Positions 10,270-18,297 of a stretch of DNA of 64,000 bases are shown here, in pieces. Position numbers and translations under genes: made by a program. How positions within the stretch are numbered: position 1 is the stretch's first letter; each line of letters begins with the position of its first letter. Source of the DNA: an uncultured Gammaproteobacteria bacterium (GTDB taxonomy: Bacteria; Pseudomonadota; Gammaproteobacteria; Chromatiales; Chromatiaceae); NCBI GenBank assembly GCA_937926265.1, contig CALAZS010000130.1, forward strand, positions 4,199 through 68,198. The letters run 5' to 3'. The notes under the pieces are model-generated. The model searched no databases. It saw only the letters and a list, made by a program, of their open reading frames with translations, and was not told where the DNA came from.

Positions 10270-10318
10270 CGCACCAAAAAGCTTCAATTCATTATCTTTA
10301 TCGCGCTAAAAAAGTGCA
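10270..10318. promoter_or_regulatory. Pair of possible NtrC-like enhancer sites
   Basis: Two 17-bp segments, 10270-10286 and 10302-10318, partly match TGCACC-N5-GGTGCA (9 of 12 and 8 of 12 by eye). Their centres are 32 bp apart and lie about 99 and 131 bp upstream of the predicted sigma-54 start, a spacing like that of glnA enhancers. The sites are weak, and the AT-rich region also serves the divergent gene, so this is tentative. Confidence 0.35.
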
Positions 10319-10359
10319 TTAAGTCACTCTTAAATTGAATACTCAGTTAAAATCACGTC

Positions 10360-12282
10360 ATGCTTCAATTCAATAATCTCAGTATCCGTCGCGGTACCAG
10401 TCTGTTGTTTTCAGATGCGACGTTTAACATTTATCCGGGACACAAAATTGGTATAACCGGCGCCAATGGTTGTGGTAAATCCAGCCTGTTTGCAGTCATC
10501 AGGAAAGAACTTGCAGCCGATGACGGCAGCTTTTCCATGCCTGCCAACTGGACAATTGCTCATGTAAAGCAGCAGACGCCACAGGATGAAAGATCTGCTA
10601 TCGACTATGTGCTTGACGGCGATAGTGAATACCGTGAGCTTGAAGCACAGATAAAAAAAGCCGAACTAAACCATGATGGCAACCGCCTCGCGCACCTGCA
10701 CGAGCAGTTTGACCATATTGGTGGATACCGTGCCCCTAGTCGGGCAGCACGTTTACTGCATGGTCTGGGCTTCAGCAATGAACAGGAAAACCTTGCGGTA
10801 AACAGTTTTTCCGGTGGCTGGCGCATGCGCCTTAACCTGGCCCAGGCCTTGATGTGTCGTTCGGATTTATTACTACTTGATGAGCCAACCAATCATTTGG
10901 ATCTTGATGCCGTTATCTGGCTGGAACAATGGCTGGCTGAATACCAGGGCACACTGTTACTGATTTCACATGACCGCGATTTTCTCGATAAAGTCTGTGA
11001 ACAGATTGGCCATATCGAACAAAACCAGATAAACCTCTATGCCGGCAACTATTCCGCTTTTGAAAAAATACGGGCCGCCAAGCTTGCCAATCAACAGGCC
11101 GAACATGAAAAACAGCAACGTGAAATAGCTCACATCCAACACTACATCGATCGCTTTCGCGCCAAGGCCACCAAGGCCAGGCAGGCACAAAGCCGAATCA
11201 AGGCGTTACAGAAAATGGAATTAATTGCACCCGCCCATGTTGACTCGCCATTTCATTTTTCTTTTCTGAACGCGGATAAACAACCCAACCCGCTAATCAA
11301 ACTGGATGGCGTTAGCCTTGGCTATGAACTAAACAAACCAATTTTGGATAAGCTGACCATGGTATTAAGCCCGGGTGACCGTCTTGGGTTGCTGGGTGCC
11401 AACGGTGCCGGAAAAAGCACACTGATCAAATCCCTGGCAGAACAATTACAACCACTTAATGGCGATATCCACAAAGCCCAGGACTTAAAGATCGGTTACT
11501 TTGCACAGCACCAGGTAGAACAGCTACACCCTGAACATACGCCATTGGAACATCTGCAACAATTGGACAGGCATGCAACTGAGCAGCAGTTAAGAAACTT
11601 TCTCGGTGGCTTTGGTTTTTCCAATGATAAGGCACTGGAAAAAACCGCCCCCTTTTCCGGTGGAGAAAAGGCCCGTCTTGCGCTTGCCCTTATTGTTTAT
11701 CAGCGGCCTAACCTGCTGTTACTGGATGAACCGACCAACCATCTCGATATCGAAATGCGCCAGGCTCTTGCTCAGTCATTACAGGATTTTGAAGGTGCCA
11801 TGGTCATTGTTTCGCATGATCGTCACCTGTTAAGGGTCAGCTGTGACCAACTGTTAATTGTTGCCAATCATGAAATTGATGAATTTAAAGAAAGCCTGGA
11901 TGACTACCCGAAATGGCTGGCCCGACAACAAGCCATGCAGAACCAGTTTGAATCAGACATAAAATCCTCCAGTGACAATTCGGCTGCTGCGAAAAAGGAA
12001 CGAAAACGCAAACAAGCTGAGCAACGAAAAAAATTGCAGCCCCTGCAAAAAAAGTTAAAAAGCATAGAAGAAAACATTAAACAGCTCGGTTCTGAGCAGA
12101 AGCAGTTGGAAAAGCAGTTAACTGACAATTCACTGTATGAAAACGAAAACAAGGATCTTCTTCAGGAAATTCTTTTACAAAAACAAAAGATTGATACTGA
12201 ACTGGAAGATAGCGAATATCTTTGGCTGGAAGTTTCTGAAAAAATCGAAATGATTACTGAATCATTTGCTGAAGATGCATAA
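10360..12282 (+). CDS. yheS: ABC-F ATPase YheS
   Basis: 640 residues, a soluble twin-ATPase ABC-F protein that acts on ribosomes rather than in membranes. The first domain has GANGCGKSS (34-42), FSGGWRMRLNLAQAL and LLLLDEPTNHLDLDAV. The second has GANGAGKST (about 346-354), FSGGEKARLALALI and DEPTNHLDIEM. The P-site linker DRFRAKATKARQAQSRIKAL between them and a charged coiled-coil C-terminus (about 530-640) match E. coli YheS closely over the whole length, which distinguishes it from Uup and EttA. Divergent from the guanidine operon. No strong Shine-Dalgarno sequence before the ATG. Confidence 0.95.
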   Translation: MLQFNNLSIRRGTSLLFSDATFNIYPGHKIGITGANGCGKSSLFAVIRKELAADDGSFSMPANWTIAHVKQQTPQDERSAIDYVLDGDSEYRELEAQIKKAELNHDGNRLAHLHEQFDHIGGYRAPSRAARLLHGLGFSNEQENLAVNSFSGGWRMRLNLAQALMCRSDLLLLDEPTNHLDLDAVIWLEQWLAEYQGTLLLISHDRDFLDKVCEQIGHIEQNQINLYAGNYSAFEKIRAAKLANQQAEHEKQQREIAHIQHYIDRFRAKATKARQAQSRIKALQKMELIAPAHVDSPFHFSFLNADKQPNPLIKLDGVSLGYELNKPILDKLTMVLSPGDRLGLLGANGAGKSTLIKSLAEQLQPLNGDIHKAQDLKIGYFAQHQVEQLHPEHTPLEHLQQLDRHATEQQLRNFLGGFGFSNDKALEKTAPFSGGEKARLALALIVYQRPNLLLLDEPTNHLDIEMRQALAQSLQDFEGAMVIVSHDRHLLRVSCDQLLIVANHEIDEFKESLDDYPKWLARQQAMQNQFESDIKSSSDNSAAAKKERKRKQAEQRKKLQPLQKKLKSIEENIKQLGSEQKQLEKQLTDNSLYENENKDLLQEILLQKQKIDTELEDSEYLWLEVSEKIEMITESFAEDA

Positions 12283-12327
12283 CTGTTTTTTATAATTATT
12301 TGCTTTGATTGAAGCCCTGGTGCTTAT

Positions 12328-12852
12328 TCATTTTTTTTGGTTTGTTTTGTACATTTCACGCAACAATGCAATATTGCGTTCCGGAATAACTTGCGGGTCA
12401 GGATAACTTTGCAGTGCCTTTTCAAGACTTTCCTCCCTGATCAGGTGAAACATGGGAAACGGTGAGCGGTTGGTAAGATTGGCCGGATCATCTTCGGCTT
12501 CACCTTCAAAACAGTAATCCGGATGAAAACTTGCCAACTGGATACTGCCCTCAAGACCTGTCTCTGCTATTACCTTTTCAAGCAGGCCCAGGAAATCAAG
12601 ATATTCGTCGAACGTAACCAGGCCATTTTCAATAACAGCCAGGGTTGTTTCAATTTCTTTTGGGTCAGCCTGGTAAAGCTGATCAAGTTCATTTAAAACA
12701 AAACGGAAAATCTCATCATCATCGGTCGCTTCAGTTGCAACGATACGCACCTGCTTATTTTCATAAGGGTACTTTGCAAACGGGCACAGGTTTAACCTTA
12801 TAACCCAGTTCTCAAGCCAGTTATTCGTTTCTTCAATTGCGTTTAAAGTCAT
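12328..12852 (-). CDS. DUF1415 protein
   Basis: 174 residues of the DUF1415 family, widespread in proteobacteria and of unknown function. Features are the N-terminal NLCPFAKYPY (about 21-30), the histidine/cysteine segment LASFHPDYCFEG (about 106-117) and the NRSPFPMFHLIREES stretch (about 128-142). Full length for the family. It lies alone, 62 bases after the MOSC gene start-to-stop gap on the same strand, so co-transcription with that gene is possible. No function is claimed. Confidence 0.85.
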   Translation of the reverse strand: MTLNAIEETNNWLENWVIRLNLCPFAKYPYENKQVRIVATEATDDDEIFRFVLNELDQLYQADPKEIETTLAVIENGLVTFDEYLDFLGLLEKVIAETGLEGSIQLASFHPDYCFEGEAEDDPANLTNRSPFPMFHLIREESLEKALQSYPDPQVIPERNIALLREMYKTNQKK

Positions 12853-12914
12853 ACCAGTGAATTCATATTATTCAGGTCTTGCCATTTCATTTTTACCGGG
12901 TCATTCTCAGCCCT

Positions 12915-13754
12915 TCATTCAAGGACCATGAGCGGTTCTCCCTGCTTAAGAACACCTTCATTATCATGGATGACATTCTGACCGAAAAACACCTTGTTAC
13001 CTTCACGCCGGTACTTGGCCAAGGTTAGCAACGGCTCTGCACCTTTCACTGCAGTTTCAGGATTTACCGTGGTAATCGCACAGCGTGAACAGGGTTTAAC
13101 AACACGAAAATGGATATCGCCAATTTTGACAATACGCCATTTATCCTCTGCATATGCATCAACGTCATCGATCACCAGGTTAGGCCTAAAGCGCTTAACC
13201 GTCATTTGCTGGGTTTTGTCCTTTGTATGATTCTGAATACTATTATGGATCCTATTATGAATTCGGGTATTCAGATCTTCTATTGATGCCTGGCTCAATA
13301 GCAAAAATGGAAAGCCATCAGAAAAACCGGTCTGGTCATCCGCTTTGGCATATTCCTGGTCAACCTGGCGCTGCGCTTCTTCAGGCATTTTCACCAGCCT
13401 GACAGGCTCATCCAGACAGTCGCTGAACCATTGATCGGCCTTATCACTTACCAGGTCCGCATTAATGCTGTCCTGCCAGACATTTACTTTTAATTTTTGC
13501 CCGGTGGATTGATTCAAACTTATCTGCAGATCTGGTTTGTCCGGGAAACTTGCAATCAAATGATCCTGTTCAAGTTGAACAGAAAATAAAGCCATTTGCG
13601 GCTTTTGTCGTTGCGTGACAAACACGCCATCCGTATCAACCAGCATCCAGTGTCTGTCCCATTGAAAGCCGCGCTGGTCGATAACTGCATTTGGCAAACG
13701 GATTCCCGGAAGGGATTTAACCGGGTAAATCCAGATTTCGCTGAGTACTGCCAT
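12915..13754 (-). CDS. MOSC-domain protein (YcbX-like)
   Basis: 279 residues from the ATG at 13754. A longer in-frame start exists 33 codons upstream but would run into the divergent pilU leader, and AGGA lies suitably before the chosen ATG. The N-terminal MOSC beta-barrel domain begins SEIWIYPVKSLPGI and continues GFQWDRHWMLVD. The C-terminal MOSC domain carries RFRPNLVIDD and the conserved cysteine segment KPCSRCAITT. Proteins of this type handle molybdenum-cofactor-bound sulfur and, in E. coli YcbX, reduce N-hydroxylated compounds. A repetitive HNRIHNSIQNH patch near residue 165-175 is a small insertion. Confidence 0.88.
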   Translation of the reverse strand: MAVLSEIWIYPVKSLPGIRLPNAVIDQRGFQWDRHWMLVDTDGVFVTQRQKPQMALFSVQLEQDHLIASFPDKPDLQISLNQSTGQKLKVNVWQDSINADLVSDKADQWFSDCLDEPVRLVKMPEEAQRQVDQEYAKADDQTGFSDGFPFLLLSQASIEDLNTRIHNRIHNSIQNHTKDKTQQMTVKRFRPNLVIDDVDAYAEDKWRIVKIGDIHFRVVKPCSRCAITTVNPETAVKGAEPLLTLAKYRREGNKVFFGQNVIHDNEGVLKQGEPLMVLE

Positions 13755-13851
13755 GATGATTCCTATAAAAACTCGTTCAACTTCGAGTCGTTTTTCTCTA
13801 AACTGTTTGTGATAATGACCGATGATAGTAGGACAGCCACTCGGAGGAAAC

Positions 13852-14976
13852 ATGGATATCGCACCCTATCTTAAATTAATGGTTCAAAAAAATGGTTCAG
13901 ACCTGTTTTTCAGCACAGGGGCCGCGCCTCATCTAAAAGCAGAAGGCCGAACCATGCCCATTGGTGATAAGCGCATGGAACCTGGCAAAGTGCGTGAACT
14001 GGCCTACTCAATCATGACTGACGAACAGAAAAGCGAGTTTGAACGTACGCTTGAATGTAACCTGGCCATATCAGTTGGCGGTTTGGGGCGTTTTCGCGTC
14101 AATGTATTTCGCCAGCGCGGTGATGTGGCCATGGTACTGCGTTACATCAAGGGAAGTATTCCGAGTATTGAAGAACTTAGCCTGCCGGAAATTTTAAAAG
14201 ACCTTATTCAGGAAAAGCGCGGCCTTCTCCTTGTGGTTGGATCAACCGGTTCAGGTAAATCGACTACCCTGGCTTCGATGATCGATCATAGAAACGAAAC
14301 AACCCAGGGTCATATTTTGACCATTGAAGATCCCATTGAATTTTTGCACACGCACAAAAAATCCGTGGTCGACCAGCGAGAAGTCGGTCTTGATACCCTG
14401 ACATTTGAAAACGCCCTGCATAATGCCCTGCGTGAAGCACCGGATGTCATTCTTATTGGTGAAATTCGTGATTCTAAAACCATGCAGCACGCCACGGCTT
14501 ATGCTGAAACCGGTCATCTGTGCCTTGCTACACTGCACGCCAACAATGCTAACCAGGCGATTGACCGTATCATCAACTTTTTCCCGGATTCAGCGCACAA
14601 ACAGCTCTACAATGATTTGTCACTGAACCTGAAAGCGGTTGTTTCCCAACGACTGATCCCAACAATTGATGGAAAACGCGTGCCTGCGGTTGAAATTCTG
14701 TTGGCGACAAGCTTCATTTCGGAATTAATTCAGAAAGGTGATATTCATTCCATCAAGGAAGCGATGGAACAGGGTAAAGGCCAGGGCATGCAGACCTTTG
14801 ATGGCGCTCTCTATGAACTATACAAAGATGGCAAGATTACCGTTGAAGAAGCGCTTAAAAATGCAGATTCCAGAAATAACCTGTCATTGAAAATTCGTCT
14901 TGGTGACCACGAAGAAAGCCCGGCAAAATCCGGCGGTGGCATCAATGAAATCCAGTTCGATGATGACGAGATATAG
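13852..14976 (+). CDS. pilU: Type IV pilus retraction ATPase PilU
   Basis: 374 residues. The ATG at 13852 follows GGAGGA closely, so the upstream in-frame ATG at 13822 is not used. The start MDIAPYLKLMVQKNGSDLFFS is PilU-like. Walker A GSTGSGKST (130-138), the Asp box region ILTIEDPIEF, Walker B DVILIGEIRD and the His box TLHANN are intact. PilU assists PilT in pilus retraction at the inner membrane. No pilT or yggS lies alongside, whereas in many relatives pilT and pilU are adjacent. The acidic C-terminal tail (EIQFDDDEI) is also seen in PilU. Confidence 0.93.
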   Translation: MDIAPYLKLMVQKNGSDLFFSTGAAPHLKAEGRTMPIGDKRMEPGKVRELAYSIMTDEQKSEFERTLECNLAISVGGLGRFRVNVFRQRGDVAMVLRYIKGSIPSIEELSLPEILKDLIQEKRGLLLVVGSTGSGKSTTLASMIDHRNETTQGHILTIEDPIEFLHTHKKSVVDQREVGLDTLTFENALHNALREAPDVILIGEIRDSKTMQHATAYAETGHLCLATLHANNANQAIDRIINFFPDSAHKQLYNDLSLNLKAVVSQRLIPTIDGKRVPAVEILLATSFISELIQKGDIHSIKEAMEQGKGQGMQTFDGALYELYKDGKITVEEALKNADSRNNLSLKIRLGDHEESPAKSGGGINEIQFDDDEI

Positions 14977-15095
14977 TCTGCACTAATCGTTTTAGACAAA
15001 GGTTTTTTAATGGGAATCTAAGTTCTGGATTACTTGTCCAGCGTCGAAATTTGGACTAATTCTTTGTGTGCAGCCAAATTTCTTCGGAGGACATT

Positions 15096-15329
15096 ATGAA
15101 CCAACACCGCACGGATATTTTAATCCACATTGGTGAAAACCTGGATGACAACAATATCCACGAACTCGAAAAGCAGATCAGTTATGAACCCGGCATTTAC
15201 AGCGCCTGTGTTAACGAAAAAGCCAGGCACCTGATGCTTGTCGACTATGACCCTGAAACTGTTCACGCTACCGACATCCTTTACCAGGTCAAACAAAACG
15301 GCCTGCATGCCGAATTAATCGGTCTCTGA
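15096..15329 (+). CDS. Small HMA-fold protein without metal-binding cysteines
   Basis: 77 residues. The ATG at 15096 follows CGGAGGAC, a strong ribosome site; a longer frame opens 30 bases upstream but has no such signal. The pattern (ILIHIGENLDDNNIHELEKQIS, then YSACVNEKARHLMLVDYDP, then a second helix and strand) fits the beta-alpha-beta-beta-alpha-beta ferredoxin-like fold of heavy-metal-associated domains. The CxxC copper site is absent, so metal transport is unlikely. Function unknown. A terminator follows directly. Confidence 0.7.
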   Translation: MNQHRTDILIHIGENLDDNNIHELEKQISYEPGIYSACVNEKARHLMLVDYDPETVHATDILYQVKQNGLHAELIGL

Positions 15330-15340
15330 TTTATTTCATT

Positions 15341-15366
15341 GCCGGGCTCCATGCCCGGCTTTCTGT
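15341..15366 (+). terminator. Intrinsic terminator after the HMA-fold gene
   Basis: GCCGGGC and GCCCGGC pair around TCCAT, then CTTTCTG. The stem is strong and the T-run short. It lies 12 bases after the stop codon. Confidence 0.65.
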
Positions 15367-15459
15367 AAACTTCTCTCCACTTAAAACTTCTCATCATTTT
15401 TTTCTATCAAATCATATTCGTATTACAATAAGTTATTTGTTTCATAGTACCTGTAACCC

Positions 15460-15738
15460 ATGAGCAATAATTTCAGGCCCTGCTGGATCTACAAAAGCAG
15501 TAAAAAAGATGAAATGTATCTTTACCTGGCCAGGGAAGATGATTTTGAAGTGGTGCCGGAAGAGCTTATGAAACGTTTTGGACAGGCCCGGTTTGTGATG
15601 CAGCTTGAACTCTCACCTGAAAAAAAACTCGCACGTGAGAACACGCAAACCGTCATCAACAACCTGCTTGAAAAGGGCTTCCATCTTCAGATGCCGCCCG
15701 TATTAACACCCGAGCTATACCACGGTAACGCAGACTAA
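15460..15738 (+). CDS. ycgL: YcgL family protein
   Basis: 92 residues of the YcgL family, small proteins restricted to gammaproteobacteria. The family start [22 protein letters not shown] and the stretch [10 protein letters not shown] at the C-terminus are both present. Family members have a compact alpha/beta fold and no agreed function. Seventeen bases separate it from the next gene, so the two are probably co-transcribed. Confidence 0.88.
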   Translation: MSNNFRPCWIYKSSKKDEMYLYLAREDDFEVVPEELMKRFGQARFVMQLELSPEKKLARENTQTVINNLLEKGFHLQMPPVLTPELYHGNAD

Positions 15739-15755
15739 CCTCAAATGGACCGACC

Positions 15756-16430
15756 ATGAATGCAATGCGCTTTCTATTTTTCAGTTTAATTGTTCTTTTT
15801 ATTCTGTTTATTCTTGCCATGCCTGAACCCGAAGTCGGTAAAGACATCAAGGCCCAGAAAAATATCGACTTACCCTGGAATATAAAAATTAACGAAGACA
15901 AAAGCACCGAGGTTTTTAAACTTAAGCCGGGTATTTCAACCTTGACGGATGCCATTGAGCGGTTTCAGGAACCAGAAGAAATTGCTGTTTATGTCGGCAG
16001 GCAGAAACACTCCCTGGAAGCCTATATGGGTAACGTCAGCCTCGGCCCTTTGCAGGCAAAAATGGTTTTAACCCTGGCTGCGACCGAAGAAGAACTGCAA
16101 GGTATGATTGAACGTAATGTCGGCAGATCACTATCCGGAAGTGAAGACAAGAAACTTAAACTGTCGCCTGAAGACATACAACAATCCCTTGATCGCATTG
16201 TTACCAGTATCACCTTCATTCCCAAGTACTCTGGACTGGATGCTGAGTTTTTCAAAGAACGCCTTGGTGAACCCCATGCCTGGACCCGTTTGGGAGAACA
16301 GGCAGTCCAGTATTACTATCCGGAGAAGGGACTTAGCATCATAATTGATGCTGATGGCAAGGAGGTCTTTGAATACAACCACCCGAATGATTTTATCCTG
16401 CCCGAAGACGTGAGCTTGACCCAGGAATAA
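15756..16430 (+). CDS. Membrane-anchored protein of unknown function
   Basis: 224 residues, not recognised. One N-terminal membrane segment (about 5-22, rich in F, I and L, ending in AMPEPEVG) would leave the remaining 200 residues in the periplasm. There is no cysteine for a lipobox, so it is an anchor or uncleaved signal. The soluble part has a helical middle (LAATEEELQGMIERN) and ends with a strand-rich section (QYYYPEKGLSIIIDADGKEVFEY). This resembles many small envelope proteins that carry a GxxTLTDAI-like segment, but I would not name a family. It follows ycgL in the same direction. Confidence 0.72.
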   Translation: MNAMRFLFFSLIVLFILFILAMPEPEVGKDIKAQKNIDLPWNIKINEDKSTEVFKLKPGISTLTDAIERFQEPEEIAVYVGRQKHSLEAYMGNVSLGPLQAKMVLTLAATEEELQGMIERNVGRSLSGSEDKKLKLSPEDIQQSLDRIVTSITFIPKYSGLDAEFFKERLGEPHAWTRLGEQAVQYYYPEKGLSIIIDADGKEVFEYNHPNDFILPEDVSLTQE

Positions 16431-16513
16431 TGGAGAGGCGGAGAGGAAATTATCTCCTCAGAAATCCAATTTAATAAAAGCAATTGAATAAATTTTGAGG
16501 GATAACAACCGCT

Positions 16514-16539
16514 TCGACAAATATTGTAATATTTGTCGA
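16514..16539. repeat. Perfect 26-bp palindrome
   Basis: TCGACAAATATT and AATATTTGTCGA are exact inverse complements around GT. It lies between two convergent genes, 84 bp after one stop and 82 bp before the other. A second hairpin (CGGCAAC/GTTGCCG) follows at about 16553-16577. Either a two-way terminator structure lacking T-runs or a protein-binding site. Confidence 0.6.
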
Positions 16540-16620
16540 TCCTGAAAAGTTTCGGCAACCCGGTTACGAGTTGCCGCCAGAATCTATTAAGTCCTGTTTA
16601 TTCAGGTCTTGTTACGCTTC

Positions 16621-16932
16621 TTAGGCTGCGTTGGTTTTGAGAATTTCTTTAATTGAGCATGCAGCCGCAAAAACTTTTGGATTATCTTCGAGTGCTTCGC
16701 AGCGAATTACTTCGATTTCAGCCGATAACGGCGGAGTAATGTTTTTACCCGGCAATATGGAAACATTACCAATACTTCCGGAAGGTATTTTGGTTTCAAC
16801 CCACATCAGCAACCCGGTAGCACTCAGGTCTTTGACGATTGCCGGTACAGGATCAACTCCTTCCAGTTCAATACGTGCCGCGCAGTCGACGGCCATGCGA
16901 ATGTAATCGCGCTTCTCTAAAAATTCCAACAT
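16621..16932 (-). CDS. PilZ-domain protein
   Basis: 103 residues, a stand-alone PilZ domain. PilZ proteins bind cyclic di-GMP through an N-terminal RxxxR and a (D/N)xSxxG motif. Here EKRDYIRM (6-13) gives the arginine pair and KDLSATGLL (39-47) the second motif, so binding is plausible. Output would be through protein contact, for instance with pili or flagella. GAGGAG lies about ten bases before the ATG. Divergent from the next gene. Confidence 0.8.
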   Translation of the reverse strand: MLEFLEKRDYIRMAVDCAARIELEGVDPVPAIVKDLSATGLLMWVETKIPSGSIGNVSILPGKNITPPLSAEIEVIRCEALEDNPKVFAAACSIKEILKTNAA

Positions 16933-16951
16933 ATAGCTAGACTCCTCAAAC

Positions 16952-16984
16952 GAATTTAAGCTGAATTTAAACTGAATTTATTCA
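16952..16984. repeat. Three 11-bp direct repeats upstream of the PilZ gene
   Basis: GAATTTAAGCT, GAATTTAAACT and GAATTTATTCA follow one another directly, 20 bases upstream of the PilZ start. Helically phased copies like these can bind a regulator. The rest of the 16933-17152 gap is AT-rich, with T-runs and A-runs. Confidence 0.45.
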
Positions 16985-17130
16985 GCCGAATAAAAACAGC
17001 GTTATTCGTTAAAAAGTTAAGGGTCTCTCGCTCATTTTTGGTGTCACCCAAGTCAGATTGTGGCAAAAAAAATTTGTTTGTCGAGCTTTTTTTATAAAAA
17101 AACGATTTTTTTTCTTACTAAAATTTCTAC

Positions 17131-17136
17131 TATAAT
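17131..17136 (+). promoter_or_regulatory. -10 box TATAAT
   Basis: A perfect TATAAT lies 17 bases before the ATG at 17153. No good -35 box is seen at the right distance. If used, the leader would be only about ten bases long. Confidence 0.4.
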
Positions 17137-17152
17137 CATTTTGATAGCGTAA

Positions 17153-17491
17153 ATGGTTAAAGTAATCATGCAAGAACATGACCGAAACATACTGGATGCA
17201 GAACCACCCTTTCTGATTTTATTTGCCGATCAGAAATGGAAGGTGGCTATTGAACTGGTAAAACATCCGCAGGGAATTGCCTTTATCGAGCCATTTCATG
17301 AAGATGATCCTGAAAGCGCAACCTTGATACCGGGCTCTCCATGGCATGTAGGAGAAAATGTCTGGGAATTTGATTACGCAACCCAGGTGATGACACTGGA
17401 CCACCCCAATTATCATAAACATCCAGCATGGCAGCTTTGGCTTTATTGGCGAAAACACCAGGCAGAGAAGACAGAATTGGCCAAACACTAG
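17153..17491 (+). CDS. Small protein of unknown function
   Basis: 112 residues, not recognised. The chain is acidic and aromatic, with no signal peptide or membrane segment and a C-terminal WQLWLYWRKHQAEK helix. Two starts are possible, ATG 17153 and ATG 17168, neither with a Shine-Dalgarno sequence. The first lies very close behind a TATAAT box. A terminator follows the stop by about 12 bases, so the gene is its own transcription unit. Codon use looks like that of its neighbours, which supports its being real. Confidence 0.6.
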   Translation: MVKVIMQEHDRNILDAEPPFLILFADQKWKVAIELVKHPQGIAFIEPFHEDDPESATLIPGSPWHVGENVWEFDYATQVMTLDHPNYHKHPAWQLWLYWRKHQAEKTELAKH

Positions 17492-17503
17492 TGTTTTTTA
17501 GGG

Positions 17504-17530
17504 TATCAGAAAAAATTTCTGGTATTTTTT
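17504..17530 (+). terminator. Intrinsic terminator
   Basis: TATCAGAAA and TTTCTGGTA pair (one G-T) around AAA, then TTTTTT. It lies just after the preceding stop. Confidence 0.72.
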
Positions 17531-17611
17531 AACAAAATTCGCGTTAGAATAGGCATCTTAAATTATTAGTAGTTATGGTAATTCTAAATTACCCATTGTC
17601 AGGAGGGGACA

Positions 17612-18259
17612 ATGAGTCATTATTTTCGCATATTCAGTATCTCAATAATCTTCCTATTTCTCATCAATGGCATCCTGATGCAGTCTGTTGCCGACCCAGC
17701 CTCTCCTGTACTGTTCACCGAAGAAGAACAGAAGTTCCATCAGGATAAAATGCAAAACATGACTGATGAGGAAAAACAGAAATACCGCTCTGAGCAGTAT
17801 CAAATCCTCAGGAGCAAAGCTGCCGCTATTGGTTACGCCATGCCGGCCACTCCTCCCTGGTCTGAATCAACAACAGCTGAATCAGGCTCGAAAGGGGCAA
17901 TAGCCCCAACTCCGGCAGACCGCATGCACCAGAAACAACTGGATAAGTACCGCCTTGAGGCAGCCGAAAAACGTGCCGCAATGCACAAACGCCTGGAACA
18001 GCAGCGTGAAACCATCAAAAAGCGCATTGCCACCCTGGTTGACCGCCAGGCAGTAAAACCATCGGCACAACAACCTATACCACCGGCTGCACCATACAGC
18101 CCTCAGCCAGTTGCACCTGTTCAGCCTTATCAACAGCCTCAACCAGGCCCTGCTTATCCTCAGGCACGTGGCTATGCACCCGCGCCCCCAAGCACCCTCG
18201 GGCGTAATTACCCTGGCTTTTACCGCGTACCACCACCGCCTTACGCTTATCCTTACTAA
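17612..18259 (+). CDS. Secreted proline-rich protein of unknown function
   Basis: 215 residues. The ATG follows CAGGAGGGG at good distance. Residues 1-28 are a signal peptide (FRIFSISIIFLFLINGILM, then VADPAS). The middle (35-150) is charged and helical with DEEKQKYRSEQ and EKRAAMHKRLEQQRE, probably coiled coil. The last 65 residues are dominated by P, Q, A and Y (QPQPGPAYPQ; PPPPYAYPY end). Such tails are found in envelope or surface-exposed proteins, but no family is recognised. Confidence 0.75.
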   Translation: MSHYFRIFSISIIFLFLINGILMQSVADPASPVLFTEEEQKFHQDKMQNMTDEEKQKYRSEQYQILRSKAAAIGYAMPATPPWSESTTAESGSKGAIAPTPADRMHQKQLDKYRLEAAEKRAAMHKRLEQQRETIKKRIATLVDRQAVKPSAQQPIPPAAPYSPQPVAPVQPYQQPQPGPAYPQARGYAPAPPSTLGRNYPGFYRVPPPPYAYPY

Positions 18260-18274
18260 CCTTCTTACAGACCA

Positions 18275-18297
18275 GGGTTAACTGTTAACCTGTTTTT
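18275..18297 (+). terminator. Possible terminator of the proline-rich gene
   Basis: GGTTAAC and GTTAACC form an inverted repeat directly followed by TGTTTTT. The central gap is very short, so the inner pairs cannot all form. It overlaps the last codons of the convergent gene. Confidence 0.4.

Noticed and set aside
10149..10359. Guanidine-I (ykkC) riboswitch at the operon head
   Set aside because: I looked for the conserved guanidine-I core on the minus strand and did not find it; only a sigma-54 promoter and AT-rich sequence are present.
10913..11190. Hydrophobic reading frames on the minus strand
   Set aside because: They lie wholly inside yheS, whose full-length match is unambiguous.
12915..13853. 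Longer MOSC protein starting at 13853
   Set aside because: The extra 33 residues do not fit the family and overlap the divergent pilU start; the ATG at 13754 has a ribosome site and matches the usual N-terminus.
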